NCBI GenBank assembly: GCA_021613535.1
Contig: CP075497.1
Coordinates: 7,998,001 to 8,062,000, forward strand
DNA length: 64,000 bases
Direction of reading: 5' to 3'
Origin: Adineta vaga
Taxonomy: Eukaryota > Rotifera
In this document: positions 10,996 through 24,610 of the stretch, piece after piece
Numbering within the stretch: position 1 is the first letter of the stretch
How the letters are laid out: each line of letters opens with the position of its first letter
Translations under genes and position numbers: made by a program
Notes under the pieces: generated by a model
Seen by the model: the letters and a program-made list of their open reading frames with translations, nothing else
Database searches by the model: none
What the model was told of the DNA's origin: nothing

Positions 10996-13900
10996 ATGGA
11001 ATATGATTCGAGTATTAGTATGATGTTACCAGATTCCATTGATCTTGTCGAAAATGATTTCGATAGCGAAGATATTGTTCATGAACAAACAAAACAAAAT
11101 GAAGTAAAAATCTCATTAGATTTTCATGTGCTTCTTTTCAATAATCAAACTTCTTTGTGCCCATTAGATCATTGAATTGATAATGGCTGCTTTTCAAGGA
11201 CATGATGAACCTACAGACGATGATGATGATGATGATTATGACGATGATGATACCGGATCTTTGAGTATATCTCAATCAAGTTATCATAGTACTAATGAGC
11301 AACAAATTCTATATGAGAATATGAATATCGTAGATGAAAATCATGTTTATCAACAGAATGAGTAAGATTATATTGATTGATAAGAAATTTTCATGCAAAA
11401 ATTGGTCTAGTTTATTGTACAAAATCAGAAAAGATTTCATTAACTTAAATAAACAATGTTGAAGTACTTTACTACAGACTTTTAAAATGTTTTTTTCTTA
11501 TGCAAAAATAAAGAAAACTTTCCAAGTGTTTGTTTAACTTCTATGAAATCGATTAAGAGAATAAGTATCGTTTGTATTTAGTTTTTATTGTCGCACGATC
11601 GATGAGATTTTAGGACATTTAACAACTAAGTTCACAAAATATCTAAGCTTGATAAATATAGAATTTCTTTGATATATGAACTAATTCATAGTATTTTGGA
11701 GTGAAATTCGAGAAGGTTTTTAAATATTTGTCAATATGTATGATTGTGAAAATATTATTCTCATAGTTGGTTTTTTGGACTTTGTCTTGAAAAAAAAATG
11801 ATAATGATTTCGACATTCTATTCTAAGTAGTTACTTATTTTTTTAACAAATTTTCTTTTTTTGTGATTAAGATCACTTTGTCGTAATCAACAAATTTTAC
11901 TTTCATCTCCAGTAATCTCAACCAAATCAGTATCTTCGAATCATCACGTAGGTTTGACTTATTTCCATTAATACATTTTATATTTCTCTATCTAATCAAT
12001 GGTACTGCTCAGTCGCCATATGATCAATACTTGAATCAGATAGAAAACAATTCAGTAAAAACAACCACTCTAAATCATTCATCTATCAATACACTTTCAC
12101 CTAATGAACAAGTACAAATTCAGTATCTCTATCATACATCACCAACGAAATTCCTGCATAATGCTGATAATCAATCCAATAAGCTTCGTTTATTATGTAC
12201 TGTAAAAGATCAGAAAGTCAATCAACTTGAAGTTCTCTGTGAAGAATATCGAAAGAAATATGAGAATGAAACACGAACACTTAAATATCAATTGAGTTTA
12301 TCTGAACGTAAGATTTGATCTTTGTTTTCATTGAAAGATATCTTTATTATTTGTTGATTTGATTGATAGAATCTAGATATGAATGTGAAAAACGATATCA
12401 ACAAATTGAAACTACTAAAATACAGGTACTATCGTTAAAGATCCTAATAAATGTTAGATCATTTGTCTTTTCTTTCTATTTGAATAGTTAGAGAAGAAAC
12501 TTTCAGAATCTGAATCATTGATCGGAACTTTAGAACAAAAAGGGAATAAATTACAACTTACACGTTCAAATCAAGATTCCAAGCTGCTCTTATGCACAAC
12601 ACGAGAAAAATATGAAGAAGAAATTTTGTCACTTAATGAAAAATTACAAAATATTCATATGAATCTACAAGAAAAGGTTGATTTAAAACAACAGAAAGAT
12701 GAAATTTCTTTCTTTTTTCTTGTTTATTTTTAGGCTGTTGAAAGTGATGAACTGCGTGCTCAATTAGAACTTGCATACAAGACTAACGATAAAGTAAAAC
12801 GATTAGAATTTGTTTTTGATTTCAAAAATATTTTCTTCAATGAATTTTCAGACTATATTCGAACAAGTGGAAACAATCGCTCATTTAACTGAAGAATTAC
12901 ATAATAGTCAACGTCAATATACTGATTTATTAGCGAAAAATTCTCTCGAATCATCCGCTCATAACGAATCAAAACGACAGTTAACACGCGTAACTGAAGA
13001 TAAAGATAAATTGGAACATAAATGTCAAGAATTGCAGGTATATAACTATTCAGCAACCTTTCTTATACTAACATTTTCGATAATTAGAATATGTCATCAA
13101 TACATTTAATCCTCTTTGAAGTTTGTTAGTATACATAGATATATTTATATTCCATTGACCTTTTCATGACTTTTCTCGGTAAAATTTCGTCAGTTTCATT
13201 TCAAAGTGTTTGTTTGTCATAAACGTTAGGTGTCTCTTTCTAACATTCATGTCTCACTACAAGTGTAAGATAAAAAAGCGACAAAATGCTATGATAACAG
13301 AAAGAGAAAAAGAAAGATTACCACAAAAAGCATAAGACTCAACCATGGTACTCATCACATGGGTAGGTAGTATAATTTGATATTTTTCGAAAAAAAGAGA
13401 AACATTGATTATTATTTTTTTATTTAGTCGGAAATTCGGACATTACGCGAATGTTCTTCGAAGGATGAAGAAGATATTGAAAATGTAATATTTGCTATTC
13501 AATCAATTCCTCTAAAAAATCTAGAGAACAATGAAACAAACAGTTCATTAGATGAAGCAATTATTCATGAAAATATACATTTAAAACAACGTATTGATGA
13601 ATTTGTTTTAAATGAACAACATTTGATTGCATTAAATGAAGATCTTCAACGAAAGATTCAAGGTCGTGAATATAAATCAAACCATCGTGAGCGTAGCGAT
13701 AGTTACAGTAGTACTAGTACTGATGAAACGGTAATAACAAAGAGTACTCCTACGGAACAAATACGAAATTTAACAAATCAAATTGAAAATTACAAAAGAG
13801 AATATGCTGATTTAGAAGAAAAATATGATTATGAAAAACATGAATTACAAACAATGATTGAACAATTACGTGAAGATGTTATTGATTTAGATAAAACGAA

Positions 13901-16900
13901 ACAACTCTACAAAGGTTTGATTTATATTTTTCATTTGAATTATCATTGTTTTTTTCTTTGATTTAGATGTTTGTGAAGAAAAGAATTCTTTAGAAGATAA
14001 ACTACAAACAAAATTTGAATTTGAATTAAAAACTAAACTAGATGATTTATGTCGTATACTTGAAGAAGAATATCAAGATAAATTGACATCTTTTAAAAAT
14101 GATCCAAAGAATTATAATCAAGATTCACAACAACGATTAAAAGAATTAATGACAGAAATCGAACAAATGAAAGTTCAACATGAAAAACAAATCATTGAAT
14201 TAAATAATGAACTCGATCAATTGAAATCGAACGGTAAGTTTCAATTAGTTTCTATAAATATCTGATTGTAATATTTAGACGATGTCAAAACTCGTCTATT
14301 GTATACTGAAAAAGAATTTGAACAATTAAAACAAGATTATTACAATTTAAATATCAAACAAAAAGAATTATTAGATACATGTTCAAATCTTGAAAACGAA
14401 ATTCAATTAATTACTCAACTCAGAGAAGAAAATCGTCATTTGAAACAAACAATTGACAATGAAAACGTAAGAACGATCTCCAGTGATCAAAATGAACATC
14501 AATATAAAGAAGAAATAGAATGTTTACAAACGCGAATCAATGAATATGAAAATGAGATTACAAAATATGAAGGATATCGAATACAATTACAGGATAATCT
14601 TCAAAAATTATCTCAACAACGTGATACATATAAAATTGAATTAAATTTAACAAAAGAATCATTAATAGTTAAAGAAGAAGAATATAATCAATTGAAGCAT
14701 CATTCTGATGAATGTGAGAAAGTTTTACATAACAATCAAGAAAAACTTCAACAATATGAGTTAACTATTCAAGATTTACAAGTACAAATTAAACAGTATG
14801 AATTACAAAGACAAGAAACGAATAAAACACGTTTATCCATCATTCGGGTAAAACATTTTCTAAACCAATAGACAATAAATCTTTTCTTCTATAGGAAAAT
14901 GATTATGAATACAATGATAAAATATCTATTCTCGAAACTGAAAAACGTCAATTAGAACAACGTTTATACGAATCGAATCGTGCACTCGATCTTGCTGATT
15001 CTCATTTACAACAAGAAGTTGAAAAAATTAAACGAAGTCTTGAACAAGAATACAATCGTCAATATGAACTTGATCAAAAACAACATCAACATGAAATTCA
15101 ACAGTTACGACAAGAATTAACGAACGAAATTGAAAAACAACGACTAGTTACTACTTCAATTACTCCAACAAAGACAACAATTCAAGATATTGAAGAAATC
15201 AAAAGAATGTATCGAACAGAAAATGAACGATTATATCGTAAGATCAGAAAAAAGAAACTACTGAATAGTTTTTCTCCAATGATTTATTTTAGATGAAAAT
15301 ATTGAATTAAGTCAACATCAATCAAAATTAATTGAAGATCATCAAAAACAAATGCAAATTATGAAAAAAGAACTCGATGATGGTTATAATAATGTTATCA
15401 ATGAATTTCAACAAGAACAAACACGTCTTCAAACGCGCTATGATCAATTAAAACGACAACTAACTGATGCACAACAAACAATTGAACAATTAAAATCAAA
15501 TTTAAATTTATTAAAAACACGTCATTATGATGGAAAATCAATATTAAGAGAAAATTCTAGTCTTGAATATAGTGACAATAGTCTTAAAAGTCGATTAGAT
15601 AATCTTGTTAAATTACTTGAACAATCGAATGATGCGTAAGGATAATTATATTCTAAAATAACAATAGAAATCGTCTTTTTTGCTTTAATTAGATTAAATC
15701 AAGAACGAGCATTACATACAAAACAAGAATTTGAATATCAACAAACGATATCATCATTACAAAAGAAAATTGCAGATATGATTAAACAACATATCGAATC
15801 CGTTGATGAAATTAAACATGAACTTCATCAAGAACGTTTAAAAAATCAAGAACGTATTGTTATACCAAGGCCAACGAGTGTTCCTGAATTTGCTCATGTA
15901 TTTTAATTCATTCTGTTTGGGATTACTTTTTCACAAAAAAATCATCTTCTATTTATGTTTAGATGAATTTACCAACATATGAGAGAAAACCAGAACAATC
16001 AACAACAAATACAGACCGATTTCGAGGTAACATTCCTATATTAAAAAGAACATCACCATTTATACAACCGAGAGGAAGGTAGAGAAGTTAAACTCATGCT
16101 GCTCTCTTCAGATGCTCATTAAGATTTAGAATATGATTGCTTATGATAAATATTTTATATCAATTTTAGAACTTTTTACCCCTGAAATGATTGCTCTATT
16201 ACGATTTACGTGCAAAATGATTTTTGATCTTCATCAGCGAGGTATTTGTAATAAATTTGCTCGATAATTATTTGATATATACGAATTTTTGTAATGAATT
16301 TCTTTTTGTTGCTAAAGTTATTACGGCACAACCTATGGACAACCTCGAAGTCCAATTAAAAAAACAAATCCAAAATGAATTAATCCGAATTTGCAATTCA
16401 ATGATCAAAGAAATTCGTCGAGATCTTTTTGAAAAAATCACTCGAGTTTTGGCAAGTCAAGGAGTGTATGTTTTTCTCTCTGTTGTTTCATATTTTTTTA
16501 TTCTTTCAAAAAATTCTAGACAAGATACAACAATTGATATGTACATCTTCGAAATAGATCGTTTTCTTTCGCAATTAATACAAGATTGTTCCAATTCTTC
16601 TTCTTCTCCTCCTCCTCCAATAAATTCCACCAATTTATCCGTTCAAGTAGCTCCACCAAAAGTTCAAAATCGTACTGTAATCTACCATTCTTTGCCCAAT
16701 AAACCAAATCCACCAATAAGAAAATCAATTGAATGTCTTTATATGACTCCAACAATGAACAAACAATCTTCATTAGTGACATCCCATGGTCAAAAATTAC
16801 TCAATAATGATTGCCGACCGAAATCAGCATCAACTATATTGATCAATCATAATCGACATTCAATGTCTACAACAAGTTCATCTCCTTATATACCTCGTTT

Positions 16901-17279
16901 TCAACGAACACGACAAAAATATTTCAAACGAAGAACATATAGTAGTGATGATGATCTCATCTCAGATATACAACAAAAAGTAAATTTTAATGCTCAAATG
17001 GATACAAATTCTACTCAACAATCAAATATTCGAGTATTTACAAAACATTATGAACAAAAAACTAGTTCATTACCAGGTTATTCTCGTGTTAAAAGTCGAA
17101 CATCCAATGAATCTAATTTAACATTTCCATCAACCATCACTACACAGAAAAATAACGAAGAAGAACAAGAACCATCATCATCATCAATTCAATCAAATGG
17201 AATCAAGAAATTTGTATTAAATAGTTTAAAATTATTCGTCCCATCGTCTCCCCAACAACAGAAACGAATAGAAAAATAA
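10996..17279 (+). CDS. Large coiled-coil protein, CEP152/asterless-like
   Basis: Many-exon gene. Exon 1 (10996-11103) joins exon 2 at 11168 across a 64-bp intron, giving an acidic N-terminus (SIDLVENDFDSEDIV and an Asp run near 11216-11250). Long heptad-rich coiled coils follow (12150-15900). The tail is Ser/Pro-rich (16600-17279). Resemblances to CEP152 from memory: REKYEEEILSLNEKL (family KKYEEQVLSLQKNL) and VCEEKNSLEDKLQ with RILEEEYQDKL (family VCREKDNLELTLR and QLEKEWQSKL). CEP152 recruits PLK4 for centriole duplication. The 3' exons belong to the same gene: a donor at about 16026 joins 16171 (ELFTPEMIALLRFTCKMIF), then a 75-bp intron to 16317 (VITAQPMDNLEVQ) and another to about 16520. 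Reading through the donor at 16026 instead ends at 16082. Larger introns lie at 11362-11874 and 13037-13427. Coiled-coil similarity is treacherous, so the name is provisional. Confidence 0.55.
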
Positions 17280-17900
17280 CAACTCACTTGTACATTTGTA
17301 CTTGTCATTCACTGGATTTGATCATTGTTTTTCTTGTCCTTTCTATTTTCTTAATGATAGATTTCTTATTCATTGTTTTGCAACTTTCGGATATACAATG
17401 ATAGATTGATTTGTCTCATATTGTGTGTTTTCGTTTTATAACTCTATTTTTAACCGGTTCTTTTCTCCTTGATTTTATGTTTATTGTCATTTATAGGTTT
17501 GAATTTCCAAAGCTTCGTTCTCTTTTTTTTACTTGATTTAATCTATTGAAATTACTTCAAATGTCGATCGACAGAATATTTTCTTTGATCTCTCAAGTAA
17601 CGGATCGTATTTGCAAGTTGGTAAATAGCATGCGTAGGATTATATTCTTCGATAAGAATCAATACACGAATGAAAAGAAAAGAAAAAAATTTGATCAAAT
17701 CGTTCAATTATTAATATCACTAGTCATTGTTCATATGTCCGATCAAGAATAGTTATAATTACAACTGTCATTGAATCGTAAAGTTTAAAAATAAATGTAA
17801 AGAAAGTGTTCATGTAGAAAAAAGTATACTTTCTGACTTCTCTAAGAATATGAGACGTATTATCAATCTATTGGATTAATATTTCGCATAAAACACCAGA
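17280..17900. other. 3' flank of coiled-coil gene, no gene seen
   Basis: AT-rich sequence between the stop of the coiled-coil gene and the tRNA. A 68-codon open frame at 17546-17752 has no recognisable content and is most likely untranslated 3' sequence. Confidence 0.5.
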
Positions 17901-17974
17901 GGTCCCTTAGCTCAGCTGGTTAGAGCGCCGTGCTAATAACGCGGAGGTCATGAGTTCGATCCTCATAGGGACCA
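17901..17974 (+). tRNA. tRNA-Ile (anticodon AAT)
   Basis: A 74-nt cloverleaf. Acceptor stem GGTCCCT pairs with AGGGACC, followed by the discriminator A. The D-arm region TTAGCTCAGCTGG (A box) is intact. Anticodon stem CCGTG/CGCGG encloses the loop CTAATAA, so the anticodon is AAT (read as IAU), which decodes Ile AUU. The T-arm contains GTTCGATCC (B box). No intron. A T5 run follows, as expected for RNA polymerase III. It lies in the gap between the coiled-coil gene and the elongase. Confidence 0.97.
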
Positions 17975-17980
17975 AATTAC

Positions 17981-17985
17981 TTTTT
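17981..17985 (+). terminator. Pol III terminator of the tRNA
   Basis: TTTTT begins 6 nt after the tRNA 3' end, the usual RNA polymerase III stop signal. Confidence 0.75.
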
Positions 17986-18375
17986 AAAAAAAAAGAGAAT
18001 CTTTTCTACCGAAAGGAAGTGAAAAAAATGTCCAATGGAAAGTCAGGTAGATTTTAATATCTATTACCTGTATGAAATATTCATTTGATGGCTGATGAAG
18101 AAAAGAAAAACAAACTGTCGCATTTGTTTTATAAAGTAAAAAGATAAACAACACATAGAAAAAGAAAGCGAATACGTGAAGAGAAAAGAAATATAACCAG
18201 GTAAGTCGGTTGTGTATTTATCATTTATCTCGATCGATCCTGAGATTGTGAACGAAAAGTATGTTTTTGTGTTTATGAGTGACAACAAGAACAATAACAA
18301 CAATGAGGAAAAGAATTGGCCTACATAAACGATAAAATGAGAAGAAGAAGAAGAAGAAATGATCAGTATATGAGT
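17986..18375. other. Spacer between tRNA and elongase 3' end
   Basis: Purine-rich on the plus strand, with a GAA run near 18341-18358. A hydrophobic-looking minus-strand frame (18064-18303) is translated T-rich sequence with no family match or good start context. No gene supported. Confidence 0.5.
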
Positions 18376-19489
18376 TTATTTATCCTTTTTTTGATCGTCA
18401 ATCTTGATATTGCTTGGTTTTTTTAATAAATAATTTACGAAAAAGAATTGAAGAAATAAACCAAAATAAATAGCATACATAACAAATGACCAAAATATAT
18501 TCGAATAAGCGACTTCACATGTTGCACCATTTTCCTTATAAACAAACGCTTTATAATTAACAAAACAACCGACAACCATTTGTGATAATTGAAAAAAAGT
18601 TACTGTTACTTGAACCCATTTAGGTATACGATACTGCATAGCGCGCACTGCATAGTATGAATACATCATTGCTAAATAAACAATCAAACAAATCAAGGTT
18701 ATTCAATGATGAAGTTCATTTTCAATTAAATTTACCATGAACTGTATAATTCATGAATACAAACCATCTCCCGCTGGCTGTCCAATCATGATAACTATTC
18801 AAGAAAAAACAAATGAAATATATTAGTTTACAAAAAAGAAAGCATATAATCTTCAAAAGATTTGTTCGTACCTATACCAAGCATAGATTAATACAGTAGC
18901 ATGATGAAACCAATGAAGAAAAATTAATTTCTGTTTTCTTAAGACAATAAATAATGTATCAATTAATTCTGGAACTTTTGATATACAAAATATTGTTATC
19001 CTGCAATCGAACGAATATATTTCATTTAAAAATAAAACATTATCAAACATGAACATACCAATAACCAGTGATTCCATAAATATTACTTCGATCACAAATT
19101 GTATATTGTAAACCTTGTGTACTTAAACTATAAAGCATTTCCGGTAAACAACGTACCATACCAAATATACTAAATATAGCTAAACCTAAATTCCATAAAA
19201 TTAATGGAAAACGAAGTTGAAAACGTTCACGAGATTCCATTAATGATCGACCATAATAGATTAATATAACATAAATTATCGAATAAACAATACTTAACCA
19301 CCACCATTGATTCATCCATGCATAGATATTCTGAGCATAAGTTCTATCGAAAAATTTCAATTCAAATTCAAATACAAATGGATGATGTAAACCATTGGGA
19401 TCACGTATCCAAGGTGTTACACGTAATTGATTTAGATTGAAATATTCACGTAAAAACCGATTATTATATAAAGTTTGAACAGATGCCAT
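18376..19489 (-). CDS. Very-long-chain fatty acid elongase, ELOVL3/6 type
   Basis: ELOVL enzymes catalyse the condensing step of fatty acid elongation in the ER membrane. The ATG at 19489 opens exon 1 (to about 19068), followed by three short introns and a stop at 18376-18378. Visible family marks: [17 protein letters not shown]; the catalytic histidine box [14 protein letters not shown] (HxxHH, about 18880-18920); then MNYTVH, where a splice joins [12 protein letters not shown]; and a row of hydrophobic TM segments from [20 protein letters not shown] onward. The MNYxVHxxMYSYY arrangement and the HWFHH box resemble the ELOVL6/ELOVL3 branch, which elongates C12-C16 saturated chains; the exact substrate is inferred. 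The C-terminal four residues KKDK form a di-lysine (KKxx) ER retrieval signal, in keeping with ER residence. The frame is kept across joins (GYW-ITIF). Confidence 0.94.
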
Positions 19490-20180
19490 TCAAAAAAAGA
19501 AGCAAGGAAAGTTATCTAGATAAAATAAATGAGCATTTTTTTTCACTTCGAGGACAACAATAAATTTTCATTCTCTAGAAAGACTCGTTTCTTCTCACTT
19601 CATTTAAAAATTTCATTCATGTGAAACGAACGACTCTCAACTAACAAACACATATATATATATGTATATATGTATATTTTCATCTCAGTATTGAGTTGCT
19701 TCGTGATAAAGAATGAGTAATGTCGTACATCGTCGTTCGAGACAATTATGTCTATAAGATTGACGGAGGCGTGTGCATACGCATGTCTGCCGATGTGAGA
19801 GGAGAACGAAAGAGAAAAAAAACGAGAGAGAGAGAAATGCTTTCAACTAATATGTCATTATATATACAATACAAAATCAATACACATATAACAACAGATT
19901 CCGTATTGATTTCAGACCTTACTTTTTTCTAGTTTACCTTGGTAACTTTAACAGAACGAAAGAGAGAGAGAGAGAAAAAAAAGAGAGAAAAGTATTTGTT
20001 ACTACTAATTTATTGAGTTCTTTTCAAACATTCACACATATGACAACATGTCAAAAAAAAGCAATGGACGGAAATATAACTATTTCATATTACCTATCAT
20101 TCGGTATTGAAGTGGAATTATACAGTAGAAACAAAGAGATAAAAAAACAGCTAAACATAAAATGATTATTTTATTCAGAT
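19490..20180. other. Intergenic, GA-rich microsatellites
   Basis: Elongase promoter side and CEP112 3' flank. Contains GA/AGAG-rich tracts (about 19800-19840 and 19957-19990) and a TA/CATA stretch near 19650-19678. The plus-strand frame 19720-19932 is translated purine repeat; no gene supported. Confidence 0.55.
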
Positions 20181-23100
20181 CTATTCCTGATTTTGTGTTT
20201 TAACTAATTGTTGAATAACTGGTCTATGACCATATGTTTGAATATACTGTTCAAGTTCTTGTTGAAGAAAAGCAATACGTTGTTGTAAATAAACAACTTG
20301 TTGTTTCAAGGAATGAATTGTATTTTCTAAATCAATTCGAACATCATTTGATAGAAGACCTTTTAAATTATTTTCATAAGTTAAACGACATTCAAGTAAT
20401 TCGTGTTTATGTTGTTCGTTTAAATATGATAATTTACGTTCGAGTTGTTCTTTCTTCAATGTTAACGTATTCACATTTTTCTCAAGATTTTTCATACAAG
20501 TATCAAATTGCTGAAAATAGAAATACGAGAAAGTAATTATTCGATTTCTAATTTATTCATTATACATACTGTTTTGACCTCGTTCTTTTCTCGAAAACAT
20601 TGTTCGTTCAAGGCATTTGATTGTTTTTCATAGAATGCTTTAGCTTTATTTTGTTCATCTTTAAATACTTGAATCATTTTCTGTTGATCATTGATGATCG
20701 ATTGTTGTTTTATATTTCGTTCTTCGAATTCATCTTTAGAAAAACAAAACTGAGCTAATCGAAATCTTTGTTGAGTATATCTACAAACCTTCGATCGATT
20801 TCAATTGTTCATGAGTTTTAGATATTAAAACTTCAATTCGTTTTTCATATTCTTCCGATTTTTGAACAGATTGTTTTTCAATCTTTCGAATAAATTGTTC
20901 ATATTCATTAATAATCTATGAAATCAAAAGTAAATGAATTAGAAAATTATCCATCGAGAACAAACCTTTTGTCTTTCATTTTCATGCGCAAGTTTTTTTT
21001 CAACAGTTAATTTATCGATTTGTTGAAGATCCGATTTTAATTTGTCTTCTTGTTTTTCAATTGAGTGTTCATATTTACGTTTGATTTCATCAATTTCTTT
21101 CTGATAATGTGTTCGTAATTTTTCTTCATTTCTAAAGACAATCCTAAGATTATGACTTGAAAATGAAGATAGCATAGAAATACGAACTGTTCTTTCGCTT
21201 GTTCGTATTCAAGTTTAAGTTTATCACAGACTTTGCTATGATCACGATTTAAATTTTCGATCAAATGTTGTTCATTCTGACGTGTCTTATCATTGATTTC
21301 TTGAATCTAAATCAAAAGATGAATTCAATAGAAATTTTCGTAGAAAAATTATCTCTCTCTCATTCACTGCTATCGTTTTCGTAAAAAGTGTCAAGCAAAC
21401 CTTGAAGTCGTATGTATTGTCATTCTCTTTGGTCTACTTTTTCAATGTTCATATTACATGAAGACATTCAATCTACAATTTGATCTTTACAAACTTACTT
21501 TTTCATGAAATTTTTTTTCTAATTCACTTTTGATTTGTGCAAAAGCTCGTTCACTTTTTTCAATTAAATCTCGTTGTTGTGAACAAGTTTCATTAAATTG
21601 TTTGATTTCATAAGTTTTCTGTTTGAATTCATTTTGTAATTGTTCATTATGTTGAATTGTTGATTGAAGTTTTTCATTCAATTGTTTTATATCTTGCTTG
21701 GCTAATTGTAATTTTTTATCATAATCATTTTCATATTGTTGAAGATTTGTTTGATATGTTGTTTGTTGTTCAGTAATTTTTCGTTCAAATAATTTTTGCA
21801 TATCATAGAATTTTTCTGTTATAGCTGATAATTGTTTTTCTAATTCATCGATTGTTTTACTTGCTTTAGTTTTTGTTAAATCATTTTCTTTACGTAATAA
21901 ATCAACACCTGATTCACAACGAAGACGAAGAGATTTTAATTCATTTTCATAACGTTGAACTTGATCAGCATGATCACGATCAGCATGACGAACTTTATTC
22001 ACTAATTCTTGGAGCTGAAATAAATGAATATGTCAAGATCGAAGCACTATCTTACATTACATAACATACAACTGTTCTTATGAAAGATAATAGGTAAAAA
22101 AGAAGAGAGTTCCTTATCATTTCAGTATAAAAAGAAAAAGTTCACTATTCTGATTCTATATTTTGATAAGATGAAATTTCATTCGACGTACATAAAAGTA
22201 CCTAACATCCTTAGTAAGTCATACAATCAATTTGTATTCATTTGAATCTGTAAGAAGAGAAAGTCGCTTACTTGTAATTGTATTTGATCATTCGTTTTAA
22301 CTAATGAATTATTTTCTTCTTCAAGTTTTTGCTTTGATTGTTGTAAACGTTCCATATTTGTACGTAAATCAACCATGCGTTTTTCCATTTCATTGATCGT
22401 TTCATCATGTGTTGATTGTTGAGATTTATAATCATTTTCCATCTTTTTTAAACGCTAAAAAGAGAACATATGAACAAAAGAGTTAGATTTTCTAATGAGA
22501 TCATACTTGATTTGTTTCATCTAGTAAATCTTGATGTGCACGAGCATTTTGTCGACGTATTTCTTGTTTTTCATTCTCATGAAATGATTTGACTTCATAG
22601 ATTTTTCGTTCCATTTCATTTTGTAAATCTTTCAAATGTTCTTGAATAGTCATCTAATGAAAATATGAAGTTTTTTATACGATAAAATAAAATCTCAAAT
22701 CGATTTGTTACTTGTTCAACCTTGATTTGTTGTTTTTGATGTTCAATTTCAAATTTTAAACGTTTATTTTCTTCGTTCATTTGTTCAAGAATCGTTTCTA
22801 ATTGTTTATTTCCATCTTCGAAAGCTTTCAATTTCGTTTCATAACGAATTTTTAATGCTTCTAATTCACTATGTTTGGATTCATTCATTCGTTGAACCGT
22901 TGTATCATATTCTTTTTGCCAAAGAAGACGATGTTCACGAAGACGTGTTTCAAATTGTCGTACAAATGAATCGATTTCATTTGTACTATTTCGCATTGTT
23001 GACGGCAAACGTCGCGATTGATTTGTTGGAGGTAAACCATAATCATTCGACTGTAATGATGAAGCTAAATTTTGTGCTGATAGAGATCGATAAGGTGGTT

Positions 23101-23293
23101 GCGACTGTTGTTGTTGTTGATACTGATTCGTTGTTGTTAAAGATGATGAAGCTGATAGAATTCTTTGAAGAGATTTTAAACTTGTTGGCTTATTATCATC
23201 ATCGAAACTAGCAGATCTTTGTAGATTTGGTGGTGGTTGTTCATCAAGAAGAAATAAACTTTCTTCTTGCTCAGCAATTGGAAATGAACTCAT
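20181..23293 (-). CDS. CEP112: Centrosomal coiled-coil protein CEP112-like
   Basis: CEP112 (CCDC46) is a coiled-coil centrosome protein of poorly known role. The chosen start is ATG 23293 (MSSFPIAEQEESLF). A longer open frame upstream lacks plausible content. The disordered Ser/Gln-rich head (to about residue 110) ends at NEIDSFVRQFETRLREH. Near-continuous coiled coil follows over about eight exons, including KHSELEALKIRYETKLKAFE. The last exon holds the most telling block: HELLECRLTYENNLKGLL, then DLENTIHSLKQQVVYLQQR and AFLQQELEQY, ending in TQNQE. This matches the conserved C-terminus of CEP112 as I recall it (ASLRQELEDTISSLKSQVNF). The stop is at 20181-20183. Introns of about 180 bp (21308-21499) and 250 bp (22015-22270) are longer than most here. 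No convincing X-box was found upstream. Confidence 0.72.
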
Positions 23294-24610
23294 TTGAACA
23301 AGAGACGAAGAAGAATAAAATGAACACTTATTGAACAATCGAATCAGAATGAAAACTTGTAGACAGACAGACAGATTGGCACTCACATGTAATGCAACCA
23401 CAACGACCAACGACCAACGGAGATTAAATAAACATATGGAGAAATATGCAAATGGAGAATTGCATCATAGATGGCGTTCAATTCTGTAAAACATTCTTTT
23501 TAACAGAGAATTCCATGTAATTTCAACTTCATCAATTAATTGACTATGCCCACTAATTAGATTTTGTTGAAATTCCTTGAAAAAATCGAATAATTTGCTG
23601 TAGGTGAGATAATCGATACAGCTTACATGTACTGTGAAAACAGCATCTTAACAAATGTGAATTAAATATTGACTTTTAACTTTTTCTGTTTGTTTTTATT
23701 AGAAGTGTCTCAAATGTATCAATGGAAACAATTTAAATAAGTTAAAGCCTATTATATCCGTTCGACAAACTACTATAGATTATTTTGACATTGAATGAAA
23801 ATCCAATTTTATCAGAGAAAGAGAGCGAGAACTGCTACAAGTCATATATTCGATGAAAAGAAAAGTTGTAGAGAAAGTGTGATTTCCGATTACATTTTCT
23901 TTCTTTTCTAAGTAATAGAATTAGTTAATAGATACAATAGTTATCATGAATCACACTTTCTACTTTGAGGTATTCCTAATTTTCTTATCGCGTGCGTTTC
24001 TTTATAAAGCAGAGAACTCTTTATCATCTTCGTTATAATCTCGAAAAATGTAAAAATATCGATAAACACCGCGTTTTATGCAAATAAGTTCTTTCACCGC
24101 GACAGTTATTCTTTCATATAAATCATTTGATATATTTTCTTATCTATCATTCATATGAAAATTACCTTATAACGATTATTATCATAAATTATAGAAGACG
24201 ATGAAAGTTTTTGGAACAATTAATTTTTTGCTGAAAAAAGAAGGAGATATCTGTTGATAAACAACAACACTTTATGTTTTTGAAAAACAAATGTGTATTA
24301 TTGTTGCTAGTTGAATCAAATTTGTTAAGTTTTCTCCTTTCTTTTCTTCATGCTGTTCACATCACAATGACAACATTGATGATGAGAAATACACATAGAT
24401 TTCAAGTATACAAAAACATCAACATACCATTTAATAAAATGCAACTGAATTCTCATTCTTTTTCTTTTTCTTCTCAGATTGAAATACAAAACAAAAATAT
24501 TTGCGAAAGTTTTCTTTTATTTTTTCAAATCATCAACTTTGTCGACTGACATTTTTGTGTAAGACAAAGAGAAATTTTGCATTTTTGTTTTTAGATAAAT
24601 CTACTGATTA
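23294..24610. other. 1.3-kb divergent intergenic region
   Basis: Lies between CEP112 (minus) and the death-domain-like gene (plus) and must hold both promoters. AT-rich, with no repeat, RNA gene or credible coding frame. The hydrophobic plus-strand frame at 24274-24549 has no recognisable content and precedes the real start at 24611. Confidence 0.5.

Noticed and set aside
17546-17752. Short plus-strand frame before the tRNA
   Set aside because: No homology features; lies in the 3' flank of the coiled-coil gene.
18064-18303. Hydrophobic minus-strand frame beside the elongase
   Set aside because: Translated A/G-rich strand read in reverse; no splice partners or start context.
19720-19932. Plus-strand frame with Arg/Glu/Lys run
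   Set aside because: Translation of GA-rich repeats.
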